Assembly (NCBI GenBank): GCA_028714255.1
Contig: JAQTMR010000001.1
Coordinates: forward strand, 62,001-126,000
From: Phycisphaerae bacterium
Lineage (GTDB): Bacteria; Planctomycetota; Phycisphaerae; Sedimentisphaerales; Anaerobacaceae
Reading direction: 5' to 3'
DNA: 64,000 nucleotides
Shown: piece by piece, positions 43,600 through 51,986 of the stretch
Layout: every line of letters begins with the position of its first letter
Position numbering within the stretch: the stretch's first letter is position 1
The notes under the pieces: generated by a model
Databases searched by the model: none
Seen by the model: only the letters and a program-made list of their open reading frames with translations
Told to the model about the DNA's origin: nothing
Translations under genes and position numbers: made by a program

Positions 43600-44324
43600 A
43601 GAAAAGTAAAATAGAATGGACAGAATCGACGTGGAATCCCGTAACCGGCTGTACGAAGATAAGTACAGGCTGTAAGAATTGTTACGCGGAAAGAATGGCA
43701 AAAAGATTGCAGGCAATGGGGCAGCCGAATTATCGCAACGGTTTCAAGCCGACCTGCCATCCGCATGTTCTTGATTTGCCATTGCACTGGAAAAAACCAC
43801 AAATGATATTTGTCAACTCAATGAGTGATCTTTTCCATAAACAGGTGCCAAAAGATTTCGTTTTGAAAATTTTCGAGATAATGAACAAAGCCCCACAACA
43901 TACTTTTCAAATTCTGACTAAACGAGCTACATCTTTAGAGAAGTTATCTTCTTCATTGCCATGGAGCGAGAACATATGGATGGGGGTTACAGTTGAAAAT
44001 TCAGACTATAAGGAAAGAATCGATTGTTTGCGCAGAACTGTCGCTTATGTTAAATTTTTATCTTTAGAGCCGTTGTTAGACAATGTTGGAGTTTTGAATT
44101 TGGAGGGTATTGATTGGGTTATCGTGGGAGGGGAATCAGGGCCAAAGGCGAGACCAATAAAAGCAAGCTGGGTTCGTGATATACAAGAGCAATGCAAAGA
44201 ACAAAACGTTTCCTTTTTCTTCAAACAATGGGGCGGAATAAATAAAAAGAAAACCGGCAGATTGTTAGATGGGCAAACGTGGGATGAGTTACCTAAAAAG
44301 ACGGTTGAAGTCCTGTGCGCATAA
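43596..44324 (+). CDS. Gp37/Gp68-family (DUF5131) three-Cys-motif protein
   Basis: The 242-residue protein has IEWTESTWNPVTGCTKISTG and then CKNCYAERMAKRL: cysteines at 19, 26 and 29 (CX6CX2C), a radical-SAM-like cluster motif. WVIVGGESGPKARPI and a C-terminal FFFKQWGG follow. This matches the phage Gp37/Gp68 family. It is translationally coupled to tcmP. The pair is found in phages and mobile regions; the reaction is unknown. A radical AdoMet chemistry on nucleic acid is a reasonable guess but not shown by the sequence. Confidence 0.88.
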   Translation: MKKSKIEWTESTWNPVTGCTKISTGCKNCYAERMAKRLQAMGQPNYRNGFKPTCHPHVLDLPLHWKKPQMIFVNSMSDLFHKQVPKDFVLKIFEIMNKAPQHTFQILTKRATSLEKLSSSLPWSENIWMGVTVENSDYKERIDCLRRTVAYVKFLSLEPLLDNVGVLNLEGIDWVIVGGESGPKARPIKASWVRDIQEQCKEQNVSFFFKQWGGINKKKTGRLLDGQTWDELPKKTVEVLCA

Positions 44325-44545
44325 TATAAAGCAAAACCAATGTTAGCTCCGCAGAACAACCCCTGCAAATCCGTGTTAATCTAAGCATAAAGCAATCCTC
44401 ACGTGGGAATAACTGAATGGTAAGGAAGCCGCAATAAATCCCCCTTCGCCGAGGCTTCGGCGGGACAGGTTGCGGGGCTAAATACTCCACCGAGGGGCTA
44501 AACGAGCATAACCCCCAACATAAAGTTGGGGGCTAACCGTAATAT
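44325..44545. repeat. Repeat-rich gap with CCCCCAAC hairpin
   Basis: It contains an AAATCCGTGTTAAT fragment of the CCGTGG repeat family (near 44367), a GCCGAGGCTTCGGC hairpin (near 44451), two GGGGCTAAA/GGGGCTAAC phrases, and a perfect hairpin CCCCCAAC-ATAAA-GTTGGGGG. The 30 bases 44509-44538 are identical to 61395-61424. The hairpin lies between convergent DUF5131 and cupin genes and could act as a bidirectional terminator, though T-tracts are short. Confidence 0.75.
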
Positions 44546-44818
44546 TTAGCCGAAGTTGTAATGCTTTTTTACGGCTTCGGTGATTCGCCAGGTACACTCG
44601 AGGCCATTCGGGAAGATTACGAGGTCGCCCGGGCCGAAACTTACCGAGGCAGTATCATCGGTTACGGTTACTTTGCCGGTGAGCAGGAGGCAGGTTTCTT
44701 TTTCCGTGTATTCCCATTCAAAGGTGCTCGGGTCACACTTCCATATAGGCCAGGTTTTGCACTTAGCAGCTTCGGCGTCCGAAGGCTTTTTGACGACGAT
44801 GTCTTTAACGGTAGGCAT
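44546..44818 (-). CDS. Small cupin-domain protein (cupin_3/EutQ-like)
   Basis: This 90-residue protein is a single cupin barrel: FEWEYTEKETCLLLTGKVTV (first motif) and VSFGPGDLVIFPNGLECTW (second motif). The first motif lacks the classical HxH metal ligands, having Glu/Thr instead, as in several cupin_3 members related to ureidoglycine aminohydrolase-like folds. AAGGAG lies seven bases before the ATG. Substrate unknown. It stands alone and diverges from the HD gene. Confidence 0.82.
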   Translation of the reverse strand: MPTVKDIVVKKPSDAEAAKCKTWPIWKCDPSTFEWEYTEKETCLLLTGKVTVTDDTASVSFGPGDLVIFPNGLECTWRITEAVKKHYNFG

Positions 44819-44913
44819 TTTGCACTCCTTTGTCTTTCATTTCTGTCATTAATCAGTATAATTACGGCTCTAAAGAAACGAAAGAGAAAAGTCACGGAGC
44901 AAAAACAAAAACT

Positions 44914-45708
44914 ATGGAACAGGAGCAGTTGAAGAAATTCAGGGTATGGTTCGGGGATTACGTGGCAGGGTTTTACGGCGATGATGAGTTTGTGAATGCC
45001 AATTTGGAGTTGAAAGAAAAGCACAGCCTGCGGGTCTGCGGAGAGATGGCATATCTGACAGGTGAACTGGGGCTGACAGAGAATCAAAGGCGGATAGCTG
45101 ATGTGACGGCGCTTTTTCACGATGTCGGGCGGTTCGAGCAGTTTGTCAAATACCGAACATACAGCGACCACAGAAGCATGAATCACTGTCTTTTGGCGGT
45201 GGAGGTCCTTCGCAGGGAGAAGGTGCTCGAACAGGTTGACGGGCGAGAAAGGGAATTGATTGAAAAGGCGATTGAATATCACGGGATAATGGAACTGCCG
45301 AGCGGTCTGGATGAGGAGTGTCTTTTGTTTTCGAAATTGGTACGGGACGCTGATAAGCTGGATATATTTTATGTAGTTCTGGGATATTACGAGCAATACA
45401 GAGACCATCCGAACAAATTCGCTTTGGAGATAGAATATCCCGATAAGCCGAGGTATTCCGAGGAGGTAATCGAGTGGATATTGAGCGGTCAGCGGATAGA
45501 TTACAGTAAGCTGCGGACGCTGAATGACGCGAGGCTTTGTCAGCTCGGATGGGTATATGACGTGAATTTTACGGCGACACTGAAGCGGATAAAACAGCGC
45601 GGGTTTCTGGAGAAAATGTTTGATTTTCTGCCGAAGACCGAGGACATTAGTAAGGTTCGGGAGAAAATACTCGGGTATGTTGATTCGAGGATAGAGAAAG
45701 AGAAGTAA
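44914..45708 (+). CDS. HD-domain phosphohydrolase
   Basis: From the ATG at 44914 the product has 264 residues. The HD superfamily motif is seen as the first His in EKHSLRVCGEM, HDVGRFEQF (the metal-binding His-Asp), HRSMNHCLLAVEVL, and a distal Asp in KLVRDADKLDIFYV. These enzymes hydrolyse phosphate esters, often nucleotides; the substrate is unknown. The 44830 start would read through the divergent cupin promoter region and is rejected. It precedes purC by 29 bases and may share its transcript. Confidence 0.83.
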   Translation: MEQEQLKKFRVWFGDYVAGFYGDDEFVNANLELKEKHSLRVCGEMAYLTGELGLTENQRRIADVTALFHDVGRFEQFVKYRTYSDHRSMNHCLLAVEVLRREKVLEQVDGRERELIEKAIEYHGIMELPSGLDEECLLFSKLVRDADKLDIFYVVLGYYEQYRDHPNKFALEIEYPDKPRYSEEVIEWILSGQRIDYSKLRTLNDARLCQLGWVYDVNFTATLKRIKQRGFLEKMFDFLPKTEDISKVREKILGYVDSRIEKEK

Positions 45709-45737
45709 TGGCTGGTAACTAATTGGGAGAAATTGTT

Positions 45738-46634
45738 ATGGAGACAATTCTGCAAACAAATATAGCAGGGCTTGAGCCGATACGGGGCAAGGTGCGCGAC
45801 ATATATGATTTGGACGATAAGCTGCTGATAGTCGCGACGGACAGGCTAAGCGCGTTCGACGTAGTTATGGTCAGTGGGATACCTTATAAGGGGATTGTGC
45901 TGACGCAGATTTCGAAATTCTGGTTCGATTTGCTCGGTAGAGATATTGAACATCATTTGATTAGCGACGATGTGGCTCAATTTCCTGAGCCTTTTTGTAA
46001 TTTCGAGAAGCAGTTAAGGGGGCGGAGTATGCTGGTCAAAAAGGTGAAGGTTCTGCCGATAGAGTGCGTCGTGCGAGGGTATTTGGCAGGGTCGGGTTGG
46101 AAAGAATATAAGGAACATGGGACAGTTTGCGGACAGAAGCTGCCGGCGGGACTGCGTCAGTGCGAGAAACTGCCGGAGCCGGTTTTTACGCCATCGACTA
46201 AAGCAGAGAGAGGAACACACGATGAGAATATCAGCTTCGAGAAGTGCATTGAAGTTCTCGGGGCAGAGAGAGCGGAATTCGTACACGATAACAGCATAAT
46301 GATTTTCAAAAGAGCAAGCGAGTACGCCAGGAGCAAGGGGATTATCTTGGCTGATACGAAGTTCGAGTGGGGAATTGCTGACGGCAGGATTATTCTGATT
46401 GACGAGGTTCTGACGCCTGACTCTTCGCGGTTCTGGCCTGCGGATAAATATCAGCCCGGCAGAGACCAGGAGAGCTACGACAAGCAGTTTGTCCGCAATT
46501 ACCTCGAGAGTATAAACTTCGACAAGTCGGGTGCGGGCGTTGAGCTGCCTGATGATATTGTGAGAAAGACCGGCGATAAGTATATCGAGGCCTACGAGCA
46601 GTTAACGGGCAAAAAGTTCGGGTTCAGAAATTGA
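45738..46634 (+). CDS. purC: Phosphoribosylaminoimidazole-succinocarboxamide synthase
   Basis: PurC joins CAIR and aspartate in purine synthesis using ATP. The 298-residue protein has GKVRDIYDLDDKLLIVATDRL at its start, the conserved RGYLAGSGWKEYKE, DTKFEWG and IDEVLTPDSSRFWPAD motifs, and a C-terminus of the eukaryote-like length. The ATG at 45738 has GGGAG eight bases upstream; 45723 lacks a site. Confidence 0.95.
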   Translation: METILQTNIAGLEPIRGKVRDIYDLDDKLLIVATDRLSAFDVVMVSGIPYKGIVLTQISKFWFDLLGRDIEHHLISDDVAQFPEPFCNFEKQLRGRSMLVKKVKVLPIECVVRGYLAGSGWKEYKEHGTVCGQKLPAGLRQCEKLPEPVFTPSTKAERGTHDENISFEKCIEVLGAERAEFVHDNSIMIFKRASEYARSKGIILADTKFEWGIADGRIILIDEVLTPDSSRFWPADKYQPGRDQESYDKQFVRNYLESINFDKSGAGVELPDDIVRKTGDKYIEAYEQLTGKKFGFRN

Positions 46635-46667
46635 CATCTTTAAGGTGAAAAACCGGCAATAAGTTAC

Positions 46668-46701
46668 AACGGCTGTCAGATACGGGCGGCCGTTTTTTTT
46701 T
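46668..46701 (+). terminator. Intrinsic terminator after purC
   Basis: AACGGC (46668-46673) pairs with GCCGTT (46689-46694), and an unbroken run of T's follows to 46701. It lies 34 bases after the purC stop and fits a rho-independent terminator. Confidence 0.75.
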
Positions 46702-46813
46702 ATGCGCTTCGGCGGGTAAATTATTTTTTGTTTTTTATGTCGCAAAACCGGGCAAAGCCACACTATATTGTGAGAACACTAATCTTTAAGAGTTTTTTCG
46801 AGGTATGTAAGAT

Positions 46814-47356
46814 ATGTCAGAGAATGATAAATACTATGTAGGGCGTTGTTTGGATGGCCATCCGGACGATTTTCGGCATCTTGTGCGGCGTTACCAGGGG
46901 ATTCTGCTAGCGAATCTGGCCGGTAAATTAGGCGACAAAGAGCGTGCCGAGGAAGCTGCCCAGGAAGCGCTTGTGCGGGCGTATTTTAATATGGGCAAAT
47001 TAAAAAAGCCTGATTCGTTCTTTGCCTGGCTGCTGGTCATCGCTGACCACGTGGCGAAAGAACACCAGCGAAAGGAACAAATCCGGCGCCAGCGTGAAAT
47101 TGTCCGTTCATTCTCGGAAGAAAGCACCACGACAGAGCTTTCAGAGGATTATGTTCTCGAAGCGGCGATTGCGGAACTACCCGATGCGTACAAGGAAATT
47201 ATACTGCTGCGATATTACGGTCAGCGTTCGTGTAACCAGATATCGGAGCAGCTTGATATGCCGTTGGGTACAGTAACAAAAACATTATCAAGAGCCTATG
47301 CCATGCTGCGTGAATCGCTGCAACAGCAAGGGCGTAACAAAGTTTATGAGGTGTAA
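46814..47356 (+). CDS. ECF-type RNA polymerase sigma factor
   Basis: The 180-residue protein has sigma-70 region 2 (DDFRHLVRRYQGILL, then AEEAAQEALVRAYFNMGKL with the Phe/Trp-rich SFFAWLLVIA) and region 4 (ALPDAYKEI-like segment ELPDAYKEIILLRYYGQRS with helix-turn-helix ISEQLDMPLGTVTKTLSRA). It is an extracytoplasmic-function sigma factor. The next gene, one base after its stop, encodes its presumed anti-sigma factor. The promoter it recognises is not evident. Confidence 0.93.
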   Translation: MSENDKYYVGRCLDGHPDDFRHLVRRYQGILLANLAGKLGDKERAEEAAQEALVRAYFNMGKLKKPDSFFAWLLVIADHVAKEHQRKEQIRRQREIVRSFSEESTTTELSEDYVLEAAIAELPDAYKEIILLRYYGQRSCNQISEQLDMPLGTVTKTLSRAYAMLRESLQQQGRNKVYEV

Positions 47357-47357
47357 A

Positions 47358-48662
47358 ATGAACTGCGCAGAATTTAAAGAATTATCAGTTGCTTATGTTG
47401 AAGGTCTTTTGGACGAGCAGGAAAAACGTTCGGCGGAAGAACACCTGAAGGATTGTGCTGTGTGCCGAGCGGAGCTGAAGAGTGTTACAAATTTTCGCAG
47501 CCGATTGGTTGAAAACGGCAAGGCTCTGGGCCAAAGCGGTCTCGAAGAGGATGTAATGAACCAAATTATACGAGAGCAGAATGTGAGGCTTAAAGCGGCT
47601 GAAACAGCCGGGACAGGCTTCACTTTAAGGAGACGAATTATGAAAAGTTCAATAACAAGATTAGCCGCTGCGGCGGCGATAGTTTTGGTGTCGCTTGTGG
47701 GCATCAGTCAATTTTTCGGCGGGACGGTAACGTTTGCAGAAGTCATTAAGCCAATACTCAATGCCCGAACGGTAGTTTTTGATTTTATCACCGGCGAAGA
47801 TGAGAACGGCCCGGTCATACATGATATTGCTGTTGGTTCGAGAACCAGAAGAACATTTTCGAATATGGATACTATCCTGATAATCGACACGGATAATGCC
47901 AAGATGCTTACTCTGGACCCAAAGAGCAAAGGCGCGGCCTATATAGACATAAAGGGGCCGCTGCAGGAAGGAACTAAAAGCTTCATGGAATTTGTGCGGA
48001 ATGTCGTTGGCAATTTGAAAAACAACAATATGCCGGTGCAGGAACTCGGTGAGAAGGAAATTGACGGACAAAAAGCCAGAGGATTTCTGGTTAAGAACTA
48101 TCCAAATATAGAGCTTACGATATGGGCCGATTCGAGGACGGCATTGCCGATACGGATTGAGATGGAGATGGGACAGTCGAGTTACATTCTTAAGAACATC
48201 GAGTTCGATGTACCTGTCGATGAGTCGCTTGTCAGCATGGAACCACCCTCTGATTACACGCTGGCAGGTATGGAATATAATATGACTAATTTCTCCGAAC
48301 AGGATTTCGTTGAATCGCTTCGCATCTGGGCCGAAGTTCTTCGCGATGGCAGTTTCCCTGAAATCCTCAGTGTCGAAGAATGCCTCAAAGCAACTCCTCA
48401 GTTGGGTGAAAAGCTTAAGCAGTCAAATATCCCCCAGGAAGAAGGGACACGTCTCGGTATGACCTTTGGGCGAGGATTATTCATGTTCTTCCAGCAGCTC
48501 ACAATTAGCGGCGCTGATTGGCACTATGCCGGGGCCGGCGTGAAACTGGGCGATGCAGAAAAGGCGATATTCTGGTATCAGCCGAAAGATTCGCAAACCT
48601 ACCGCGTGATTTATGGTGATTTGCACATCGAAGACGCTACTGCAGAGAATCTGCCGAAGTAA
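47358..48662 (+). CDS. Zinc-finger anti-sigma factor with LolA-like periplasmic domain
   Basis: From the ATG at 47358 (GAGGTG eight bases upstream) the 434-residue product opens with an anti-sigma ZAS motif (EEHLKDCAVCRAEL, His-x3-Cys-x2-Cys). One transmembrane helix lies near 102-122 (LAAAAAIVLVSLVGISQFF), followed by a periplasmic domain similar in pattern to LolA/outer-membrane lipoprotein-sorting proteins. The architecture resembles sensors that release the sigma factor after envelope stress. RseP (32.8-35.0 kb) is the usual kind of protease for this, but no link is shown here. Confidence 0.85.
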   Translation: MNCAEFKELSVAYVEGLLDEQEKRSAEEHLKDCAVCRAELKSVTNFRSRLVENGKALGQSGLEEDVMNQIIREQNVRLKAAETAGTGFTLRRRIMKSSITRLAAAAAIVLVSLVGISQFFGGTVTFAEVIKPILNARTVVFDFITGEDENGPVIHDIAVGSRTRRTFSNMDTILIIDTDNAKMLTLDPKSKGAAYIDIKGPLQEGTKSFMEFVRNVVGNLKNNNMPVQELGEKEIDGQKARGFLVKNYPNIELTIWADSRTALPIRIEMEMGQSSYILKNIEFDVPVDESLVSMEPPSDYTLAGMEYNMTNFSEQDFVESLRIWAEVLRDGSFPEILSVEECLKATPQLGEKLKQSNIPQEEGTRLGMTFGRGLFMFFQQLTISGADWHYAGAGVKLGDAEKAIFWYQPKDSQTYRVIYGDLHIEDATAENLPK

Positions 48663-48683
48663 TTTTGCTGAACGAATGCGATG

Positions 48684-48718
48684 CAAAAAAAGGCCGGGTT
48701 ATTACCCGGCCTTTTTTA
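48684..48718. terminator. Bidirectional intrinsic terminator
   Basis: AAGGCCGGGT and ACCCGGCCTT form a ten-pair stem around TATT, with an A-run before and a T-run after. It lies between the convergent anti-sigma and leuB genes and can end transcription from both sides. Confidence 0.9.
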
Positions 48719-48732
48719 TTTTATGTTTTATT

Positions 48733-49821
48733 TTACTCAGCTACTTTTTCGGCAACTATGTCACCAACCTGGCTGGTAGAGAAACCCATTTTCCCGGCGG
48801 CGAGGGATTTTAGCTTGTTTGCGGTCGTGAACATTACAGCTTTTTCGATAACATCGGCTGCTTTTTCCTCGCCGAGGGAGGCGAGGAGCATTTGTGCGGC
48901 GCAGATGGCAGCAAGGGGATTGATGACACCTTTGCCGGTGTATTTCGGTGCGCTGCCGCCGATAGGCTCGAACATACTGACGCCTTCGGGGTTGAGATTG
49001 CCGCCGGCGGCGATGCCCATGCCGCCCTGAATCATTGCGCCAAGGTCGGTGATGATGTCACCGAACAGATTGCCGGTAACAATAACGTCGAACCATTCGG
49101 GGTTTTTCACGAACCACATACAGGTGGCGTCAACGTGGTAGTATTCTCTTTTGATATCGGGGTAATCTTTTTGGCCCATTTCGTGGAAGGCCCGTTCCCA
49201 GAGGTCGTAGATATAGGTTAATACGTTTGTCTTTCCGCAGAGGGCGAGTGTGTTGTGTTCGCCTCGGCCTGTCGCTTTTTTGCCGAACTTGCGGGCGTAT
49301 TCAAACGCGTATTTCAGGCAGCGGTCAACCTGAAAACGGCTATAGACCGCAGACTGGACGGCGACTTCGTGGGGCGTGCCTTTCATTGTGAAGCCGCCGG
49401 TGCCGGTGTAGAGGTCGCCGGTGTTTTCGCGGATAACAGCGAAGTTTATGTCATCAGGGCCTTTATCCTTCAAAGGTGTCGCCACGCCGGGGTAGAGCTT
49501 AACAGGACGCAGGTTTATGTACTGGTCAAGCTCGAAACGTGCCTTGAGCAGGATTCCCTTTTCGAGGATTCCGGGCGCAACATCGGGATGGCCGATAGCG
49601 CCTAATAGAATAGCGTCGAATTTGCGCAGTTCTTCCACTCCGCTATCGGGGAGGGTTTCGCCAGTTCTTTTATACCTTTCGCCGCCAAAATCGAAATTGG
49701 TTAAATCGACTTTGAAATTGAATTTACCTGCGGCGGCTTTCAATACCTTTACCGCTTCTGCGGTTACTTCCGGGCCTGTGCCATCGCCAGGCATTACAGC
49801 AATCTTATACGTCTTAGCCAT
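48733..49821 (-). CDS. leuB: 3-isopropylmalate dehydrogenase
   Basis: LeuB oxidises and decarboxylates 3-isopropylmalate with NAD+. The 362-residue protein is a beta-decarboxylating dehydrogenase: [13 protein letters not shown] at the start, the substrate-binding [14 protein letters not shown], the metal-binding Asp in [15 protein letters not shown] and the NAD-site [21 protein letters not shown]. Isocitrate or tartrate dehydrogenases are close relatives, but the leuA, leuC and leuD genes upstream support leuB. It is the last gene of the operon, behind cassette A. Confidence 0.9.
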   Translation of the reverse strand: MAKTYKIAVMPGDGTGPEVTAEAVKVLKAAAGKFNFKVDLTNFDFGGERYKRTGETLPDSGVEELRKFDAILLGAIGHPDVAPGILEKGILLKARFELDQYINLRPVKLYPGVATPLKDKGPDDINFAVIRENTGDLYTGTGGFTMKGTPHEVAVQSAVYSRFQVDRCLKYAFEYARKFGKKATGRGEHNTLALCGKTNVLTYIYDLWERAFHEMGQKDYPDIKREYYHVDATCMWFVKNPEWFDVIVTGNLFGDIITDLGAMIQGGMGIAAGGNLNPEGVSMFEPIGGSAPKYTGKGVINPLAAICAAQMLLASLGEEKAADVIEKAVMFTTANKLKSLAAGKMGFSTSQVGDIVAEKVAE

Positions 49822-49840
49822 CTAAATTTTTCCTTTCTCA

Positions 49841-50169
49841 AACCACGGATTGAATCATAGTTAATTTTTTTAACCACGGATTAACACAGATTTTCACGGA
49901 TTATTTAATTTTCAATAAAAATATATAGCTGTTTCTTATATTCAAGCAGTACTCATATACTCACCATCATTCCCCGCATTGTTTTATTAACCACGGATTG
50001 AATCATAGTATTTTTTTAACCACGGATTAACACGGATTTCCACGGATTATTAAATTTTCAATAAAATATATAACTGTTCCTCATATTCAAACAGTACTCA
50101 TGCACTCGCCATCTATATTCTCAGCATTGTTTTATTAAACCACGGATTAACACGGATTTTCACGGATTA
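49841..50169. repeat. Tandem 148-base repeats rich in CCACGGATT
   Basis: Units start at 49841, 49989 and 50138 (spacing 148 and 149 bases). The first two read AACCACGGATTGAATCATAG, T-run, AACCACGGATTAACAC, CACGGATTATT, AATATATA, then a CAGTACTCAT segment and CATTGTTTTATTA. The third is cut short and supplies the left inverted repeat of cassette A. No gene is present. The tandem array may have arisen by slippage or by repeated insertion at one spot. Confidence 0.88.
50140..50168. repeat. Cassette A left inverted repeat (29 bp)
   Basis: The 29 bases starting CCACGGATTAACACGG are perfectly complementary to 51394-51422. The copy lies 7 bases after the end of the HEPN-like gene (minus strand). 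The CACGG core itself occurs three times within the repeat. Confidence 0.92.
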
Positions 50170-50175
50170 TATAAT

Positions 50176-50889
50176 TTAAAGCAATTCTTCAATCAATTCT
50201 CGTATCCCTTTTATCATTGCTCCAACATCTGAGTTGTCGAACTTATCCCACTCGGCATGTAAGGCATGATTTCTAACCCCTGCAAATGACCTGACTCTTT
50301 TTGCCTTTACAGGGGTAAAAACATTCGCCTTTACTAATTCGTCAATGAGGGGGTCAAGAGTTTTTCTTTCTGTTGCCAGCCCATTCTTCTGGGCGATTTT
50401 CTTTACCGTATCCTCCAAAACCGCACTTGCCAAAACCGATGATTCGATTTTTTTATTCCCCTTGTGATACTCGGCTGCGTAATCTAGGAAATCATCAAAT
50501 GTTGCTCCCGCTACAATATATTCAATCCGTCCAAGCAAGCCATGATCCCACTCATCTTTCACACCTTTTAGTACCCCAAGCATAAGCACCAGCACATTTG
50601 ATGGAACCCCTTGTTTCAGGTGTTCATCTGCCATAAGATCGTCACATTCCTTGGCAAGATGCGTTTCGGGCGGCGCAACAAAGTGTGTGAGATTTGATGC
50701 CGAAGTTAGCCATGCTCGAAATTCTGAAACCCTTTTCTGCGGAACCCAATATTCGTATCTGTTATTGTCATATTTTTTATGTCCATCGCCGCTTATTCCT
50801 GCAAGTTCTGGCCCCAGTGTTCCAATTAACCCACGACCATGATTGATTAACTCGTCAAACCTCTTAGTTATATCTTCTTTCATTCCCAT
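50176..50889 (-). CDS. HEPN-like protein with RNase motif
   Basis: From the ATG at 50889 (AAAGG eight bases upstream) the product has 237 residues. The C-terminal helical region holds FAGVRNHALHAEW, with Arg206-x4-His211 and Asn after the Arg: the HEPN RNase motif. Helices before it (ESSVLASAVLEDTVKKIAQKNG) resemble DUF4145/abortive-infection C-terminal proteins. Active HEPN proteins cut RNA in toxin-antitoxin and phage-defence systems. No MNT antitoxin partner is present; the neighbour is a GxxExxY protein. Sits inside the leu operon in the operon's direction. Confidence 0.65.
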   Translation of the reverse strand: MGMKEDITKRFDELINHGRGLIGTLGPELAGISGDGHKKYDNNRYEYWVPQKRVSEFRAWLTSASNLTHFVAPPETHLAKECDDLMADEHLKQGVPSNVLVLMLGVLKGVKDEWDHGLLGRIEYIVAGATFDDFLDYAAEYHKGNKKIESSVLASAVLEDTVKKIAQKNGLATERKTLDPLIDELVKANVFTPVKAKRVRSFAGVRNHALHAEWDKFDNSDVGAMIKGIRELIEELL

Positions 50890-51000
50890 ACCGGTACGCC
50901 TTTCCACTTTATCTGTGCGCAGATACTGGAAATACTATTTAAACTTTTTAATCCGTGGTTAATACTTTTTTTCATCTTATCCGTGGTCAAAATCCGTGGT
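50890..51000. repeat. Internal CCGTGG repeats of cassette A
   Basis: Between the HEPN-like and GxxExxY genes are three TCCGTGGT phrases (near 50951, 50979 and 50993), inverted relative to the left repeat array. Any of these could pair with the left arms, giving alternative RNA stems. Confidence 0.7.
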
Positions 51001-51378
51001 TTACAATACTAATCTTTTATACCTCAACGACTGCTCACCAAAGTTTATCAACAGTCCTACTTGCAGTCCCGTTGCTTTTAGATAATTCAAAAGCTGTGCC
51101 TCTTCGATATTCGTGATAGCTTTTAACGCCTTGAGTTCCACCAATACTTTCTCGCCTACCAGAAAATCGCAAAAGAAATCCTTAGCTTTTTCTCCTTTGT
51201 ACATTACCGATATCGCCTTCTGGCGTTCATAGAGCAGTTTCTGCAAATTAAATTCTATCGCTAAAGCTTCTTCATAAACACTTTCCAAGAAACCCGGCCC
51301 AAGATTTGAGTGTACTTCCATAGCCGCTCCGATGACGGCTCTTGTCAGCTCACTATGCATCAAATCTCGTTCACCCAC
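51001..51378 (-). CDS. GxxExxY protein (PD-(D/E)xK-like)
   Basis: The 125-residue protein carries LGPGFLESVYEEAL, the GxxExxY signature, and a nuclease-like CDFLVGEKVLVELKAL with Asp and Glu-x-Lys in the order of a PD-(D/E)xK core. The tail QVGLLINFGEQSLRYKRLVL is typical. The GTG at 51378 follows AAAGGAC; an ATG at 51360 is an alternative. The family is small, widespread, patchily distributed and of unknown function. It often occurs in repeat-rich spacers. Here it lies between leuD and leuB. Confidence 0.88.
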   Translation of the reverse strand: MGERDLMHSELTRAVIGAAMEVHSNLGPGFLESVYEEALAIEFNLQKLLYERQKAISVMYKGEKAKDFFCDFLVGEKVLVELKALKAITNIEEAQLLNYLKATGLQVGLLINFGEQSLRYKRLVL

Positions 51379-51393
51379 AAATGTCCTTTTTAC

Positions 51394-51422
51394 AATCCGT
51401 GAAAATCCGTGTTAATCCGTGG
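51394..51422. repeat. Cassette A right inverted repeat (29 bp)
   Basis: This is the exact reverse complement of 50140-50168. It overlaps the 3' end of leuD, whose stop codon (51412-51414) and last two to three codons lie within the repeat. The repeat has therefore replaced the native leuD end. Confidence 0.92.
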
Positions 51423-51900
51423 CTCCTTTTTTTATATGTTCGAGCAATCCGCCATCGTTGATAATTTCGAGTGCGAAGTCGGGCAGCGGAGCAAACTTTA
51501 TATCAATGCCGGTAGTTTCATTTTTAATCAAGCCTGCTTTGAAATCAATCGCCAGTTCGTCGCCGTCGCTGATTTTATCAATTTGCTTCGGTAATTCAAT
51601 GACATAAAAGCCATTGTCGATGGCGTTGCGATAGAAGATGCGCGCGAAGGTTTTGGCGATTACGGTCTGCACACCTACACCGCAAATTGCCCAGACGGCG
51701 TGCTCCCTGGATGAGCCGCAGCCGAAGTCCTCGCCGGCAACGATACAATCACCTTTTTTGACTTTTTTTACGAAGTCCTTGTCCAAATCTTCAAGGCAGT
51801 GCCTTGCGAGTTCGGCCCTGTCGTCGGTATTCAAGTACCGAGCAGGGATAATTTCATCAGTATTTATATGGTCGCGTTTGTAAACATGTGCCTTGCTCAT
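51412..51900 (-). CDS. leuD: 3-isopropylmalate dehydratase small subunit
   Basis: LeuD is the swivel subunit of isopropylmalate isomerase. The 162-residue protein has HINTDEIIPARYL, GEDFGCGSSREHAVWAICGVG and the C-terminal LIKNETTGI region of the LeuD fold. It is of normal length, but the last residues (ATD) and the stop are provided by the cassette A repeat. GGAG lies upstream of the ATG, and cassette B starts only 18 bases before the start codon, so the native ribosome-binding site is kept. Confidence 0.95.
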   Translation of the reverse strand: MSKAHVYKRDHINTDEIIPARYLNTDDRAELARHCLEDLDKDFVKKVKKGDCIVAGEDFGCGSSREHAVWAICGVGVQTVIAKTFARIFYRNAIDNGFYVIELPKQIDKISDGDELAIDFKAGLIKNETTGIDIKFAPLPDFALEIINDGGLLEHIKKGATD

Positions 51901-51918
51901 CGCTTAGCTCCTTCGCTC

Positions 51919-51951
51919 GGAAATCCTAAATTCTAATTTCTAAATTCTAAA
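51919..51951. repeat. Cassette B left inverted repeat
   Basis: The 33 bases beginning GGAAATCCTAAATTCTAA match the reverse complement of 52362-52394 at 27 of 33 positions. The CTAAA phrase repeats about every seven to eight bases. Beyond the 33 bases the similarity continues with a gap (CAAATG blocks). Confidence 0.85.
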
Positions 51952-51986
51952 TAATATCAAAATCCTAATAACAAATGTTCCAAATA

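Noticed and set aside
49841-50169. CRISPR array
   Set aside because: Unit length of 148 bases, no short unique spacers and no cas genes; it is a simple tandem duplication of spacer sequence.
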